Below the pieces are notes generated by a model. It was not told the origin of the DNA. It searched no databases and saw nothing but the letters and a program-made list of their open reading frames with translations. From Streptomyces sp. RB17 (GTDB lineage: Bacteria; Actinomycetota; Actinomycetes; Streptomycetales; Streptomycetaceae), in contig NZ_WEGL01000001.1 of NCBI RefSeq assembly GCF_009604455.1, forward strand, positions 930,001-994,000: 64,000 bases of DNA, written 5' to 3'. Of this stretch, positions 33,050 through 41,631 are shown piece by piece. The translations under genes were made by a program, and so were the position numbers. Position 1 is the stretch's first letter. Every line of letters begins with the position of its first letter.

Positions 33050-33119
33050 GGGCGGGCTTCCCGCCCGCCCACAGCTGACGGCCCGCCCACAGCTGACGGC
33101 CCGCCTCTCGGGGCGGGCC
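33050..33119 (+). terminator. Double hairpin with tandem 18-bp repeats after the glnA2-like gene
   Basis: First hairpin GGGCGGG-CTT-CCCGCCC (33050-33066), last hairpin GGCCCGCC-TCTCGG-GGCGGGCC (33098-33119). Between and across them a unit GCCCGCCCACAGCTGACG is repeated at 33063-33080 and 33081-33098, with a third partial copy. The structure starts 10 bases past the stop codon and probably terminates both this gene and the convergent small secreted-protein gene. Confidence 0.75.
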
Positions 33120-33132
33120 GCTGCCTGCTTGT

Positions 33133-33408
33133 TCACCGCCACTCCGAGTCGGAGGCGGACTCGGGGCGGGGCTGCTGGGACCGCTCGGGATGGACGTGCT
33201 TGCGGTTGTTGCAGGCGTCGTACACCGAGCTGCCCGTCCACGGCGCGGTGAGCGGGACGAGCCCGAGGGCCGTCTCGCAGAGCTTGTTCGGGGTCAGGGG
33301 CCGGCCGGCGATGTTGATGCGGCCGTGGGTGCCGTCGTCGGCGTGGGCGGGGGCGGCGAGCGCGAGACCGGTGACGGTGAGCGCGGCGAGAGCGGTGATC
33401 TTCTTCAC
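33133..33408 (-). CDS. Small secreted protein, 91 aa
   Basis: ATG at 33408. Clear Sec signal peptide (MKKITALAALTVTGLALAAP then AHA, cleavage after about residue 23). The mature part is 68 residues with two cysteines (in NKLCETAL and YDACNNRK) that could form one disulfide, and a charged Gln/Pro/Ser tail. Not a chaplin or rodlin by sequence. I do not recognise the family. It sits alone between the glnA2-like gene and glnE. Confidence 0.75.
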   Translation of the reverse strand: MKKITALAALTVTGLALAAPAHADDGTHGRINIAGRPLTPNKLCETALGLVPLTAPWTGSSVYDACNNRKHVHPERSQQPRPESASDSEWR

Positions 33409-33933
33409 ACCCTGGTCAACGAGACCGAATCCGCCCAGGTCACGCGGCCGACGCCGGTGCGGTTATCCGACGTACGCGGGCGACACCGCAGCCATGCTGA
33501 TCCGCCGCGCCGCCCCCGACCCGTCCGCCGGAGCCTCGTACAGATCGGCGGCACCCCGGGCGCGGCCCCGAGTGACAACGATCGGGAAGGCGTCATCCGG
33601 GCTGCAGACACCGAGGCAACTGCCTTGGACGGCGCTACGGTGTCTGGCCTGGCGCGTCGCGGTGGCCGCAGGCGGGACGCGATGGCACTGGACGGCAATA
33701 CCCGCCGGAAAGACCGGTCCACCGGCACCGGGGCGTGACGACGATCAGCGCACCCACGGCCGGCCGACACCGGCCACGAGGAGCGGCACGTGGCGCAGGA
33801 TTCCACCTGCACGCCCATGCCACCCCTCCCCGTTGGGCACAACCCGTGCAAGACACCATCTGCTGCATAGAATCACTTAGCTGATCAGAGACGTTCTGGC
33901 CAGGACGACCTAGCGCCAGGGGAGGCCACGGAG
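33409..33933. other. 525-base region without a convincing gene before glnE
   Basis: Open stretches on both strands here have no start context, no recognisable domain and Arg/Gly/Pro-rich translations typical of shadow frames. The right end is AT-richer (around 33855-33895) and has a -10-like TAGAAT at 33868-33873 with GTGCAA 16 bases upstream, a weak promoter candidate for glnE. Otherwise I see nothing in it; a decayed gene is possible. Confidence 0.55.
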
Positions 33934-36933
33934 ATGACGCCGGGGCGCAGAAGCAGCACCTTCACCCGCCTGCTCCGACACGGCTTCACCGACCCCTCCG
34001 CCGCCGAGCGCCTCCTCGACGGCCCGGAACTCACCCCCGTCCGCGACGACCCCGTCCTCCTGGAAGCCCTCGGCGCCACCGCCGACCCCGACCTCGCCCT
34101 GCACGGCCTGGTCCGCCTCCTGGAGGCCCAGGACGGCCCCACCGCCCACCGCGAACTGCTGGACACCCTCATCGCGGCCAAGCCGCTGCGAGACCGCCTC
34201 CTCGGCGTCCTCGGCGCCTCCGCCGCCCTCGCCGACCACCTGGCCCGCCACCCGGCCGACTGGCACGCCCTGGTCACCTACGAGCCACAGGACCTGCACC
34301 CGGGCCTCGCGGAGTTCGAGCGCGGCCTGGCCGAGGCCACCGACCCCGTCTCCCTCCGCGTCGCCTACCGCCGCTGCCTGCTCTCCATCGCCGCCCGCGA
34401 CGTCTGCGGCACCACGGACGTCGCCGAGGCGGCCGCCGAACTCGCCGACCTCGCCACGGCCACCCTCCGCGCCGCCCTGGCCATCGCGCGGACGAACGCC
34501 CCGGCCGACGCCGCCGCCTGCCGCCTCGCGGTGATCGCGATGGGCAAGTGCGGCGGCCACGAACTGAACTACGTCTCCGACGTGGACGTGATCTTCGTGG
34601 CCGAAGCGGCCGAAGGCACCACCGAGGCCAAGGCACTCACCGCCGCCACCCGCCTCGCCAGCCACCTCATGCGGATCTGCTCCGAGACCACGGTGGAGGG
34701 CTCCATCTGGCCGGTGGACGCCAACCTCCGCCCCGAGGGCCGCAACGGCCCCCTGGTCCGCACCCTCTCCTCCCACCTCGCCTACTACCAACGCTGGGCG
34801 AAGACCTGGGAGTTCCAGGCCCTGCTCAAGGCCCGCCCGGTAGCGGGGGACGCGGAACTCGGTCACGCCTACGTGGACGCACTCGAACCCCTGGTCTGGA
34901 AGGCCGCCGAACGCGAGAACTTCGTAGCGGACGTCCAGAAGATGCGCCGGCGCGTGGTCGAGAACATCCCCGCGTCCGAGATCGAACGCGAACTCAAGCT
35001 CGGTCCCGGCGGCCTGCGCGACGTCGAATTCGCCGTCCAGCTCCTGCAGTTGGTCCACGGCCGCACCGACCAGTCCCTCCGCAGCGGCACCACCCTCCAC
35101 GCCCTGCAGGCCCTGGCCGCCGGCGGCTACGTCGGCCGGGAGGACGCCGCCCGCCTGGACGAGGCCTACCGCTTCCTGCGCTCGATGGAACACCGCATCC
35201 AGCTCTACCGCCTGCGCCGCACCCACCTCGTCCCGGTCGCCGAGGAGGACCAGCGGCGCCTCGGCCGCTCCCTGGGCCTGCGCACCGACCCGGCGGCCGG
35301 GCTGATCCGCGAGTGGAAGCGGCACACCGGCGTCGTACGACGGCTGCACGAGAAGCTCTTCTACCGCCCGCTGCTCGACGCGGTCGCCCAACTCGCCCCC
35401 GGCGAGGCGCGCCTGAGCCCCGAGGCGGCCCGCGAGCGCCTCGTGGCACTCGGCTACGCCGACCCGGCGGCCGCCCTGCGCCACCTCGAGGCACTCGCCT
35501 CCGGCGTGACCCGCAAGGCGGCGATCCAGCGCACCCTGCTCCCCGTCCTCCTCGGCTGGTTCGCCGACTCGGCGGACCCGGACGCGGGCCTGCTGAACTT
35601 CCGCAAGGTCTCCGACGCGCTCGGCAAGACCCCCTGGTACCTGCGCCTCCTGCGCGACGAGGGCGCGGCCGCCGAGAACCTGGCCCGCGTGCTGTCGGCG
35701 GGCCGCCTGGCGCCCGACCTCCTCATGCGCGCCCCCGAGGCGGTGGCCCTGCTGGGCGACGGCGACGGCGGCGGCCTCGACCCGCGCGGGCGCCCCCACC
35801 TGGAGCAGGAGATCCTGGCCGCCGTGGGCCGCGCCGAGAACGCCGAGCACGGCGTCACCGCGGCCCGCGGCGTGCGCCGCCGGGAGCTGTTCCGGACGGC
35901 TGCCGCCGACATCGTCGGCTCCTACGGCACCGAGACCAGCCCCGCCGAGGCCGACCAGGGCGCGCTGGTGGACCGGGTCGGCGCGGCGGTCTCCGACCTC
36001 ACCGCCGCCACCCTCGCCGGCACCCTGCGCGCGGTGGTCCGCGACGGCTGGGGCGACACGCTGCCGACCCGGTTCGCGATGATAGGGATGGGCCGGTTCG
36101 GCGGTCACGAGCTGGGCTACGGCTCCGACGCGGACGTCGTCTTCGTACACGAGCCGCAGGACGGCGTGGACGAGCACGAGGCGGCCGCCGCCGCGAACAA
36201 GGTCGTCGCCGAGATGCGCCGCCTGCTGGCGCTGCCCAGCGCCGACCCGCCGCTGCTCATCGACGCCGACCTGCGCCCGGAGGGCAAGTCGGGCCCGCTG
36301 GTGCGCACCCTGAAGTCGTACGAGGCGTACTACCGCCGCTGGTCCCTGGCCTGGGAGTCCCATGCGCTGCTGCGGGCCGAGCCGGTCGCCGGGGACGAGG
36401 ACCTGGGCCGCCGCTTCACCGAGCTGATCGACCCCCTGCGCTACCCCCGGCGGGGCCTCGACGAGGACGCCGTACGCGAGATCCGCCGGCTGAAGGCCCG
36501 TATGGAGTCCGAGCGCCTCCCGCGCGGCGCCGACCCCAAGCTGCACACCAAACTCGGTCCGGGCGGGCTGTCCGACGTCGAGTGGACCGTGCAGCTGTTC
36601 CAGCTCCGGCACGGCTGGGAGCAGCCGGGGCTGCGCACCACCCGCACCCGGGAGGCGCTGGCCGCCGCCCGCGAGGCCGGGCTGCTGTCCGCCGAGGAGG
36701 CGGAGATCCTGGACGAGGCCTGGGTGCTGGCGACGAGGGTGCGCAACGCGGTGATGCTGGTGCGTGGCCGGGCCGGGGACACGTTCCCCACCGAGCCGCG
36801 CGAGCTGTCCGCCGTGGGCCGCTACCTGGGCTACGGCGCCGGGCACGCCGGGGACATGCTGGACGCCTACCGCCGTACCACCCGCAGGGCGCGCACGGTG
36901 GTCGAGGAGTTGTTCTACGGCAACGGAGGATGA
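33934..36933 (+). CDS. glnE: Bifunctional glutamine synthetase adenylyltransferase/deadenylase
   Basis: 999 residues, within the family range. Two nucleotidyltransferase halves are visible, each with the G-S/D-x-D signature: GKCGGHELNYVSDVDVIFV (about residues 203-221) and GRFGGHELGYGSDADVVFVH (about 719-738), each followed by DANLRPEGRNGPLVRT or DADLRPEGKSGPLVRT. One half adds AMP to a GS tyrosine and the other removes it by phosphorolysis, tuning GS activity to nitrogen status. Single gene, ATG 33934 after GGAG. The nearby GS-family gene is GlnA2-like; the main target GlnA is elsewhere. Confidence 0.96.
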   Translation: MTPGRRSSTFTRLLRHGFTDPSAAERLLDGPELTPVRDDPVLLEALGATADPDLALHGLVRLLEAQDGPTAHRELLDTLIAAKPLRDRLLGVLGASAALADHLARHPADWHALVTYEPQDLHPGLAEFERGLAEATDPVSLRVAYRRCLLSIAARDVCGTTDVAEAAAELADLATATLRAALAIARTNAPADAAACRLAVIAMGKCGGHELNYVSDVDVIFVAEAAEGTTEAKALTAATRLASHLMRICSETTVEGSIWPVDANLRPEGRNGPLVRTLSSHLAYYQRWAKTWEFQALLKARPVAGDAELGHAYVDALEPLVWKAAERENFVADVQKMRRRVVENIPASEIERELKLGPGGLRDVEFAVQLLQLVHGRTDQSLRSGTTLHALQALAAGGYVGREDAARLDEAYRFLRSMEHRIQLYRLRRTHLVPVAEEDQRRLGRSLGLRTDPAAGLIREWKRHTGVVRRLHEKLFYRPLLDAVAQLAPGEARLSPEAARERLVALGYADPAAALRHLEALASGVTRKAAIQRTLLPVLLGWFADSADPDAGLLNFRKVSDALGKTPWYLRLLRDEGAAAENLARVLSAGRLAPDLLMRAPEAVALLGDGDGGGLDPRGRPHLEQEILAAVGRAENAEHGVTAARGVRRRELFRTAAADIVGSYGTETSPAEADQGALVDRVGAAVSDLTAATLAGTLRAVVRDGWGDTLPTRFAMIGMGRFGGHELGYGSDADVVFVHEPQDGVDEHEAAAAANKVVAEMRRLLALPSADPPLLIDADLRPEGKSGPLVRTLKSYEAYYRRWSLAWESHALLRAEPVAGDEDLGRRFTELIDPLRYPRRGLDEDAVREIRRLKARMESERLPRGADPKLHTKLGPGGLSDVEWTVQLFQLRHGWEQPGLRTTRTREALAAAREAGLLSAEEAEILDEAWVLATRVRNAVMLVRGRAGDTFPTEPRELSAVGRYLGYGAGHAGDMLDAYRRTTRRARTVVEELFYGNGG

Positions 36934-36955
36934 CACCGGGCCGGAGCCACGGTGC

Positions 36956-37825
36956 TCACACCCGGGCCGCCGCCCGCTCCGGCCCGGTCCTGCGGACCGG
37001 CACCAGCCTGGGCAGGGCGTACGGCAGCGCGCCGTACCACACCCGGGCCACCGTGAACCCGAAGGCCAGGCACAGCACACCGCCCACCGCGTCCAGCCAG
37101 AAGTGGTTGGCCGTGGCAACGATGACCAGCAGGGTGGCCGCCGGATAGAGCAGCCCCAGCACCCGCACCCACGGCACGGACGACAGCGCGAAGATCGTCA
37201 GCCCGCACCACAGCGACCAGCCGATGTGCATCGACGGCATCGCCGCGTACTGGTTCGACATGTGCTTCAGGTCGCCGGAGGCCATCGAGCCCCACGTGTG
37301 GTGCACCATCACGGTGTCCACGAAGTGCCCGCCGCGCATCAACCGGGGCGGCGCGAGCGGGAACAGGTAGTAACCGGCGAGAGCCACGCCGGTGGTCGCG
37401 AACAGCGCCAGCCGCGCCGCCGCGTAACGCCCCGGATGCCACCGGTACAACCACACCAGCACACCGATCGTGATGATGAAGTGCAGTGTGGCGTAGTAGT
37501 AGTTCATGCCGATGATCAGCCAAGTCACCGAGTTCACGGCGTGGTTGACGGACTGTTCGACGGCGACGCCGAGATGGTGTTCGACCCGCCAGATCCAGTC
37601 GGCGTCGCGCAGCGCCTTGCCCCGCTGCTCCGGGACGGCGTTGCGGATCAGTGAGTACGTCCAGTAACTCACCGCGATCAGAAGGATCTCGAACCAGAGC
37701 CGCGGCCGGCGCGGACTTCGCATCCGCCGCAGCAAACCCCCGCCGTCCTCGCCCGTGTCGGTGCGCGGAACGGCCACCTCCTCGCGACCTTCCGACTGCG
37801 TCACGGTCGAGTCACTCATGGGCAT
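36956..37825 (-). CDS. PAP2-superfamily membrane phosphatase
   Basis: 289 residues from ATG 37825, or 287 from ATG 37819; neither has a strong ribosome binding site. About six membrane helices. The PAP2 catalytic histidine motifs are QYAAMPSMHIGWSLW (H in PSMH) and TANHFWLDAVGG (H and D). The lack of the KxxxxxxRP motif and the FPLAPPRL segment resemble the inositolphosphotransferase-like PAP2_3 subgroup. It may act on lipid phosphates or transfer phosphoalcohol groups. Convergent with glnE, upstream of and co-directional with malR. Confidence 0.88.
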   Translation of the reverse strand: MPMSDSTVTQSEGREEVAVPRTDTGEDGGGLLRRMRSPRRPRLWFEILLIAVSYWTYSLIRNAVPEQRGKALRDADWIWRVEHHLGVAVEQSVNHAVNSVTWLIIGMNYYYATLHFIITIGVLVWLYRWHPGRYAAARLALFATTGVALAGYYLFPLAPPRLMRGGHFVDTVMVHHTWGSMASGDLKHMSNQYAAMPSMHIGWSLWCGLTIFALSSVPWVRVLGLLYPAATLLVIVATANHFWLDAVGGVLCLAFGFTVARVWYGALPYALPRLVPVRRTGPERAAARV

Positions 37826-37887
37826 CAAGTCTGCCAGAAAAGGGTCCTTCGCCCGATCATCCCAAGGTCGGGTCCGCCACGCACCTT

Positions 37888-38922
37888 CTACGACGTACGG
37901 ACGACATTCGGCGCGGAATCGGTCGAACCGCGCACCACCAACTCCGGCATGAACACGAACTCGCTGTGTGGCGCGGGTGTCCCGCCGATCTCCTCGAGCA
38001 ACGTGCGCACCGCGGCCTGGCCCATCGCCGGCACCGGCTTGCGGACCGTGGTCAGCGGCGGGTCGGTGAAGGCGATCAGCGGGGAGTCGTCGAAGCCCAC
38101 CACCGACACGTCCCGGGGCACCTGGAGGCCCTGCTGCCGGGCCGCCCGTATCGCGCCGAGCGCCATCATGTCGCTGGCGCACACCACGGCCGTGCAGTCC
38201 CGGTCGATCAGCGCGGTCGCGGCCGCCTGGCCGCCCTCCAGCGTGTACAGCGAGTGCTGGATCAGCTCCGTCTCGACCGTCTCGGCGGCGAGCCCCAACT
38301 GGTCCTGCATGGCCCGCACGAAGCCCTCGATCTTGCGCTGCACCGGCACGAACCGCTTCGGCCCGAGGGCGAGCCCGATCCGGGTGTGTCCGAGCGACAC
38401 CAGATGGGTCACAGCGAGCGTCATCGCGGCCCGGTCGTCGGGGGAGATGAACGGCGCCTGCACCTTCGGCGAGAACCCGTCCACCAGCACGAACGGCACG
38501 CCCTGCGCCCGCAGCCGCTCATAGCGCTGCATGTCGGCGGTGGTGTCGGCGTGCAGCCCGGAGACATAGATGATCCCCGCGACCCCCCGGTCCACCAGCA
38601 TCTCGGTCAGCTCGTCCTCGGTCGACCCGCCGGGGGTCTGCGTGGCGAGCACCGGCGTATAGCCCTGGCGGGTCAGCGCCTGGCCGATGACCTGGGCCAG
38701 CGCCGGGAATATCGGGTTCTCCAGCTCCGGCGTGATCAGCCCGACCAGGCCCTCGCTGCGCTGCCGCAGCCGTACCGGGCGCTCATAGCCCAGGACGTCC
38801 AGCGCGGCGAGCACGGACTGGCGGGTGGTGGCGGCGACGCCCGGCTTCCCGTTGAGGACCCGGCTGACGGTCGCTTCGCTCACCCCCGCCTGCGCAGCGA
38901 TGTCCGCAAGCCGTGTGGTCAC
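37888..38922 (-). CDS. malR: MalR, LacI-family repressor of maltodextrin genes
   Basis: 344 residues from GTG 38922; an ATG at 39015 with a better Shine-Dalgarno (GAGGGAG) would add 31 basic residues and cannot be excluded. LacI helix-turn-helix at the N-terminus (LADIAAQAGVSEATVSRVLN) and hinge ALDVLGYERP, then a periplasmic-binding-protein-like effector domain with FVLVDGF, GHTRIGLALG and SVVGFDDSPL. Divergent from malEFG-aglA, matching the MalR/Reg1 regulators of S. coelicolor and S. lividans, which repress maltose and amylase genes. CTTGCA-type elements occur in the intergenic region and before both secreted amylase genes. Confidence 0.93.
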   Translation of the reverse strand: MTTRLADIAAQAGVSEATVSRVLNGKPGVAATTRQSVLAALDVLGYERPVRLRQRSEGLVGLITPELENPIFPALAQVIGQALTRQGYTPVLATQTPGGSTEDELTEMLVDRGVAGIIYVSGLHADTTADMQRYERLRAQGVPFVLVDGFSPKVQAPFISPDDRAAMTLAVTHLVSLGHTRIGLALGPKRFVPVQRKIEGFVRAMQDQLGLAAETVETELIQHSLYTLEGGQAAATALIDRDCTAVVCASDMMALGAIRAARQQGLQVPRDVSVVGFDDSPLIAFTDPPLTTVRKPVPAMGQAAVRTLLEEIGGTPAPHSEFVFMPELVVRGSTDSAPNVVRTS

Positions 38923-39038
38923 GGCACTGGACTGTACCGGTCGTATGTCGCCTTGCACACCGACGGGACGCCGTGCGCGAGCGGCCGGACGGCCCGCCCT
39001 GGGTTGCTGCCTCATCGGGCTCCCTCGAATTGGTGGCG

Positions 39039-39061
39039 GCAAGAGCTTGCAGAGTCTTGCA
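39039..39061. promoter_or_regulatory. MalR-type site 1 (malR side)
   Basis: GCAAG-AG-CTTGC (39039-39050), a perfect small dyad, followed by a second CTTGCA at 39056-39061; the two CTTGCA copies start 10 bp apart. It lies about 120 bases upstream of the malR GTG (or inside the 5' end of its longer form) and 170 bases from malE. Fits MalR/Reg1 recognition, with autoregulation of malR. Confidence 0.6.
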
Positions 39062-39111
39062 CACGGGTTGTCTCCACGCTGAGCGGTAACGACAGGGTAA
39101 CCATCGTGTTC

Positions 39112-39134
39112 CCTTGCACTTTTTTTCTGCAAGG
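39112..39134. promoter_or_regulatory. MalR-type site 2 (malE promoter)
   Basis: CCTTGCA-(9 bases, T-rich)-TGCAAGG, a perfect 7-bp inverted repeat, 98-120 bases before the malE ATG. It is the most symmetrical of the CTTGCA sites in the window and the best candidate for the main malE operator. Confidence 0.75.
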
Positions 39135-39231
39135 TCTTTCGCAACGCTTACAACGCTGTTACGTTCCTGGTCGCTCGGCGGCAGCAACGGCGCAGTCGGC
39201 ATCACACGGGCTAAACCCTCAAGGAGAACTC

Positions 39232-40509
39232 ATGCGGCGTGGCATAGCGGCCTCCGCGCTGGTGGCGTCCCTCGCCCTCGCGGCGACGGCCTGCGGCGGC
39301 GGGAGCAGCAGCGACAGCGGTAAGTCGGACGGCCCGGTGACCATCACCTGGTGGGACACCTCCAACGCCACGAACGAGGCGCCGACGTACCAGGGCCTGA
39401 TCAAGCAGTTCGAGGCTGCCAACAAGAACATCAAGGTCAAGTACGTCAACGTCCCCTTCGACCAGGCGCAGAACAAGTTCGACACCGCGGCCGGCTCCAA
39501 GGGTGCCCCGGACGTGCTGCGCTCCGAGGTCGGCTGGACCCCGGCCTTCGCCAAGAAGGGCTACTTCCTGCCGCTGGACGGCACCGAGGCCCTCACCGAC
39601 CAGGCCAAGTTCCAGCCCAGCCTGATCAAGCAGGCCCAGTACCAGGGCAAGACCTACGGCGTGCCGCTGGTCACCGACACCCTGGCCCTCGTCTACAACA
39701 AGGCGCTGTTCCAGAAGGCCGGCATCACCGACGCCCCCAAGACCTGGGACGAGCTGAAGTCCGACGCCGCCAAGGTCCAGGCCAAGACGGGCCAGTACGG
39801 CTACTGGGGCTCGACCCAGGCCTACTACGCGCAGACCTTCCTCTACGGCGAGGGCACCGACACCGTCGACGCCACCGCCAAGAAGATCACCGTGAACTCG
39901 GCGGCCGCGAAGAAGGCCTACGGCACCTGGCTGAGCACGTTCTCCGGCAAGGGCCTGCACAAGGCCGACACCACCGCCGACGCCTACGCCCACATCCAGG
40001 ACGCGTTCGTCAACGGCAAGGTCGCCGCGATCATCCAGGGCCCCTGGGAGATCACGAACTTCTACAAGGGCAGCGCCTTCACGGACAAGTCCAACCTCGG
40101 CATCGCCACCGTCCCGGCCGGCTCCACCGGCAAGGCGGGCGCCCCGACCGGCGGCCACAACCTCGCGGTCTACGCCGGCTCGGACAAGGCCCACCAGACC
40201 GCGGCGCTGAAGTTCGTGAAGTTCATGACCTCGGCGGCCTCCCAGGAGACCATCGCCCTGAAGAACTCCACCCTGCCCACGCGTGAGGACGCCTACACCG
40301 ACAAGGTCAAGGCCGACCCCGGTATCGCTGGCTACCAGGCCGTCCTGCCCGCCGCCCAGCCCCGCCCGGCGCTGCCCGAGTACAGCAGCCTGTGGGGTCC
40401 GCTCGACACCGAGCTGCCCAAGATCGCCGGCGGCAAGGAGTCGCTGGACAAGGGTCTGAGCAACGCCGAGGTCGCCATCGGCAAGCTGGTGCCCGACTTC
40501 AGCAAGTGA
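39232..40509 (+). CDS. malE: Maltose/maltodextrin-binding lipoprotein
   Basis: 425 residues, ATG 39232 with AAGGAG. Lipobox LAATAC with Cys21, Ser/Gly-rich linker, then a family 1 solute-binding protein: VTITWWDTSN, GAPDVLRSEVGWTPAFAKKGYFLPLD, YGVPLVTDTLALVYNK and GKVAAIIQGPWEI. It captures maltodextrins at the membrane surface and delivers them to MalFG. No ATPase gene is in the operon; in Streptomyces the shared MsiK ATPase encoded elsewhere is known to energise such systems. It is separated from malF by a long stem-loop. Confidence 0.95.
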   Translation: MRRGIAASALVASLALAATACGGGSSSDSGKSDGPVTITWWDTSNATNEAPTYQGLIKQFEAANKNIKVKYVNVPFDQAQNKFDTAAGSKGAPDVLRSEVGWTPAFAKKGYFLPLDGTEALTDQAKFQPSLIKQAQYQGKTYGVPLVTDTLALVYNKALFQKAGITDAPKTWDELKSDAAKVQAKTGQYGYWGSTQAYYAQTFLYGEGTDTVDATAKKITVNSAAAKKAYGTWLSTFSGKGLHKADTTADAYAHIQDAFVNGKVAAIIQGPWEITNFYKGSAFTDKSNLGIATVPAGSTGKAGAPTGGHNLAVYAGSDKAHQTAALKFVKFMTSAASQETIALKNSTLPTREDAYTDKVKADPGIAGYQAVLPAAQPRPALPEYSSLWGPLDTELPKIAGGKESLDKGLSNAEVAIGKLVPDFSK

Positions 40510-40516
40510 TGCCCGC

Positions 40517-40563
40517 GTGGCCGCCGGATCCTCTCGTAAGGAGGGGAAGGATCCGGCGGCCAC
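40517..40563 (+). terminator. Long stem-loop between malE and malF
   Basis: Perfect 16-bp stem GTGGCCGCCGGATCCT/AGGATCCGGCGGCCAC with a 15-base loop, starting 8 bases past the malE stop. The loop contains AAGGAGG. It probably acts as a partial terminator and as a 3' stabiliser of malE mRNA, giving more binding protein than permease. Confidence 0.85.
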
Positions 40564-40610
40564 CGCCCTGTGCCCGGCCCAACTCCTTGATCTTTTGAAG
40601 GTGTCGAACC

Positions 40611-41615
40611 ATGACAGTCGCCATCGACCGCGCGACCGGCAAGCGCCGCGGTGACCGCGCGCCTCGGCCCGGGCTGGGGCAGCGCATCAAGAACGGTTAC
40701 CAGAGGTACTGGTACGCGTACGCGATGATCGCCCCGGTGGTCGTCGTGCTCGCCGTGATCGTGGGCTACCCGCTGCTCCGCGGTGTCTACCTGACCCTCA
40801 CCGATGCCAACAGCCTCAACTCGGCGCGCACGATCGGCGTCAACCACATCCCGGCCACCTACAAGTTCATCGGGTTCGGCAACTACAAGGACATCCTGTT
40901 CGGCCCGCTGTCGTACGACCGGTTCTGGTCGCACTTCCTGTGGACCGTCGTCTGGACGGCCGCCTGTGTCGCCCTGCACTACACCATCGGCCTGGGCCTC
41001 GCGCTCATGCTCAACGAGAAGCTGCGCGGCCGCACCATCTACCGGGTGCTGCTGGTCCTGCCCTGGGCCGTGCCGACCTTCGTCACCGTCTTCTCCTGGC
41101 GGATCATGCTCTCCGACTCCGGAGTGATCAACCAGATCCTGCACGCCGTCCACCTGCCCGAGCCGCAGTGGCTGGAGGACACCTTCTGGCAGCGGTTCGC
41201 CGCGATCATGGTCAACACCTGGTGCGGCGTGCCGTTCATGATGCTCTCGCTGCTCGGCGGACTGCAGTCCATCGACTCCTCGCTCTACGAGGCCGCCGAG
41301 ATGGACGGCGCCAGCGCCTGGCAGCGCTTCCGGCACGTGACCCTGCCGGGGCTGAGGTCGGTCAGCTCCACCGTCGTACTCCTCGGCATCATCTGGACCT
41401 TCAACCAGTTCGCCATCATCTTCCTGCTGTTCGGCCCGACCAGTGCCCCGGACGCCCAGATCCTCGTCACCTGGGCCTACTTCCTGGGCTTCGGCCAGCA
41501 GCCGCGCGACTTCGCCCAGTCCGCCGCGTACGGCGTACTGCTGCTGTCGATCATCACCGTCTTCACCTCCTTCTACTTCCGCTGGCTGAAGCGCAATGAC
41601 CAGCTCGCCGTCTGA
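40611..41615 (+). CDS. malF: Maltose ABC transporter permease MalF
   Basis: 334 residues, six main membrane helices. The EAA loop that contacts the ATPase is seen as YEAAEMDGASAWQRFRHVTLPGL. Family and operon order (malE-malF-malG) identify it as the first permease subunit of the maltodextrin importer. ATG 40611 follows GAAGGTG. It ends 16 bases before the malG start. Confidence 0.93.
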   Translation: MTVAIDRATGKRRGDRAPRPGLGQRIKNGYQRYWYAYAMIAPVVVVLAVIVGYPLLRGVYLTLTDANSLNSARTIGVNHIPATYKFIGFGNYKDILFGPLSYDRFWSHFLWTVVWTAACVALHYTIGLGLALMLNEKLRGRTIYRVLLVLPWAVPTFVTVFSWRIMLSDSGVINQILHAVHLPEPQWLEDTFWQRFAAIMVNTWCGVPFMMLSLLGGLQSIDSSLYEAAEMDGASAWQRFRHVTLPGLRSVSSTVVLLGIIWTFNQFAIIFLLFGPTSAPDAQILVTWAYFLGFGQQPRDFAQSAAYGVLLLSIITVFTSFYFRWLKRNDQLAV

Positions 41616-41631
41616 CGCCGCAGGAGCCGCC

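Noticed and set aside
33190..33851. Overlapping open frames of 130-230 codons on both strands between the small secreted protein and glnE
   Set aside because: No start signals, no domains and Arg/Pro-rich translations; treated as non-coding.
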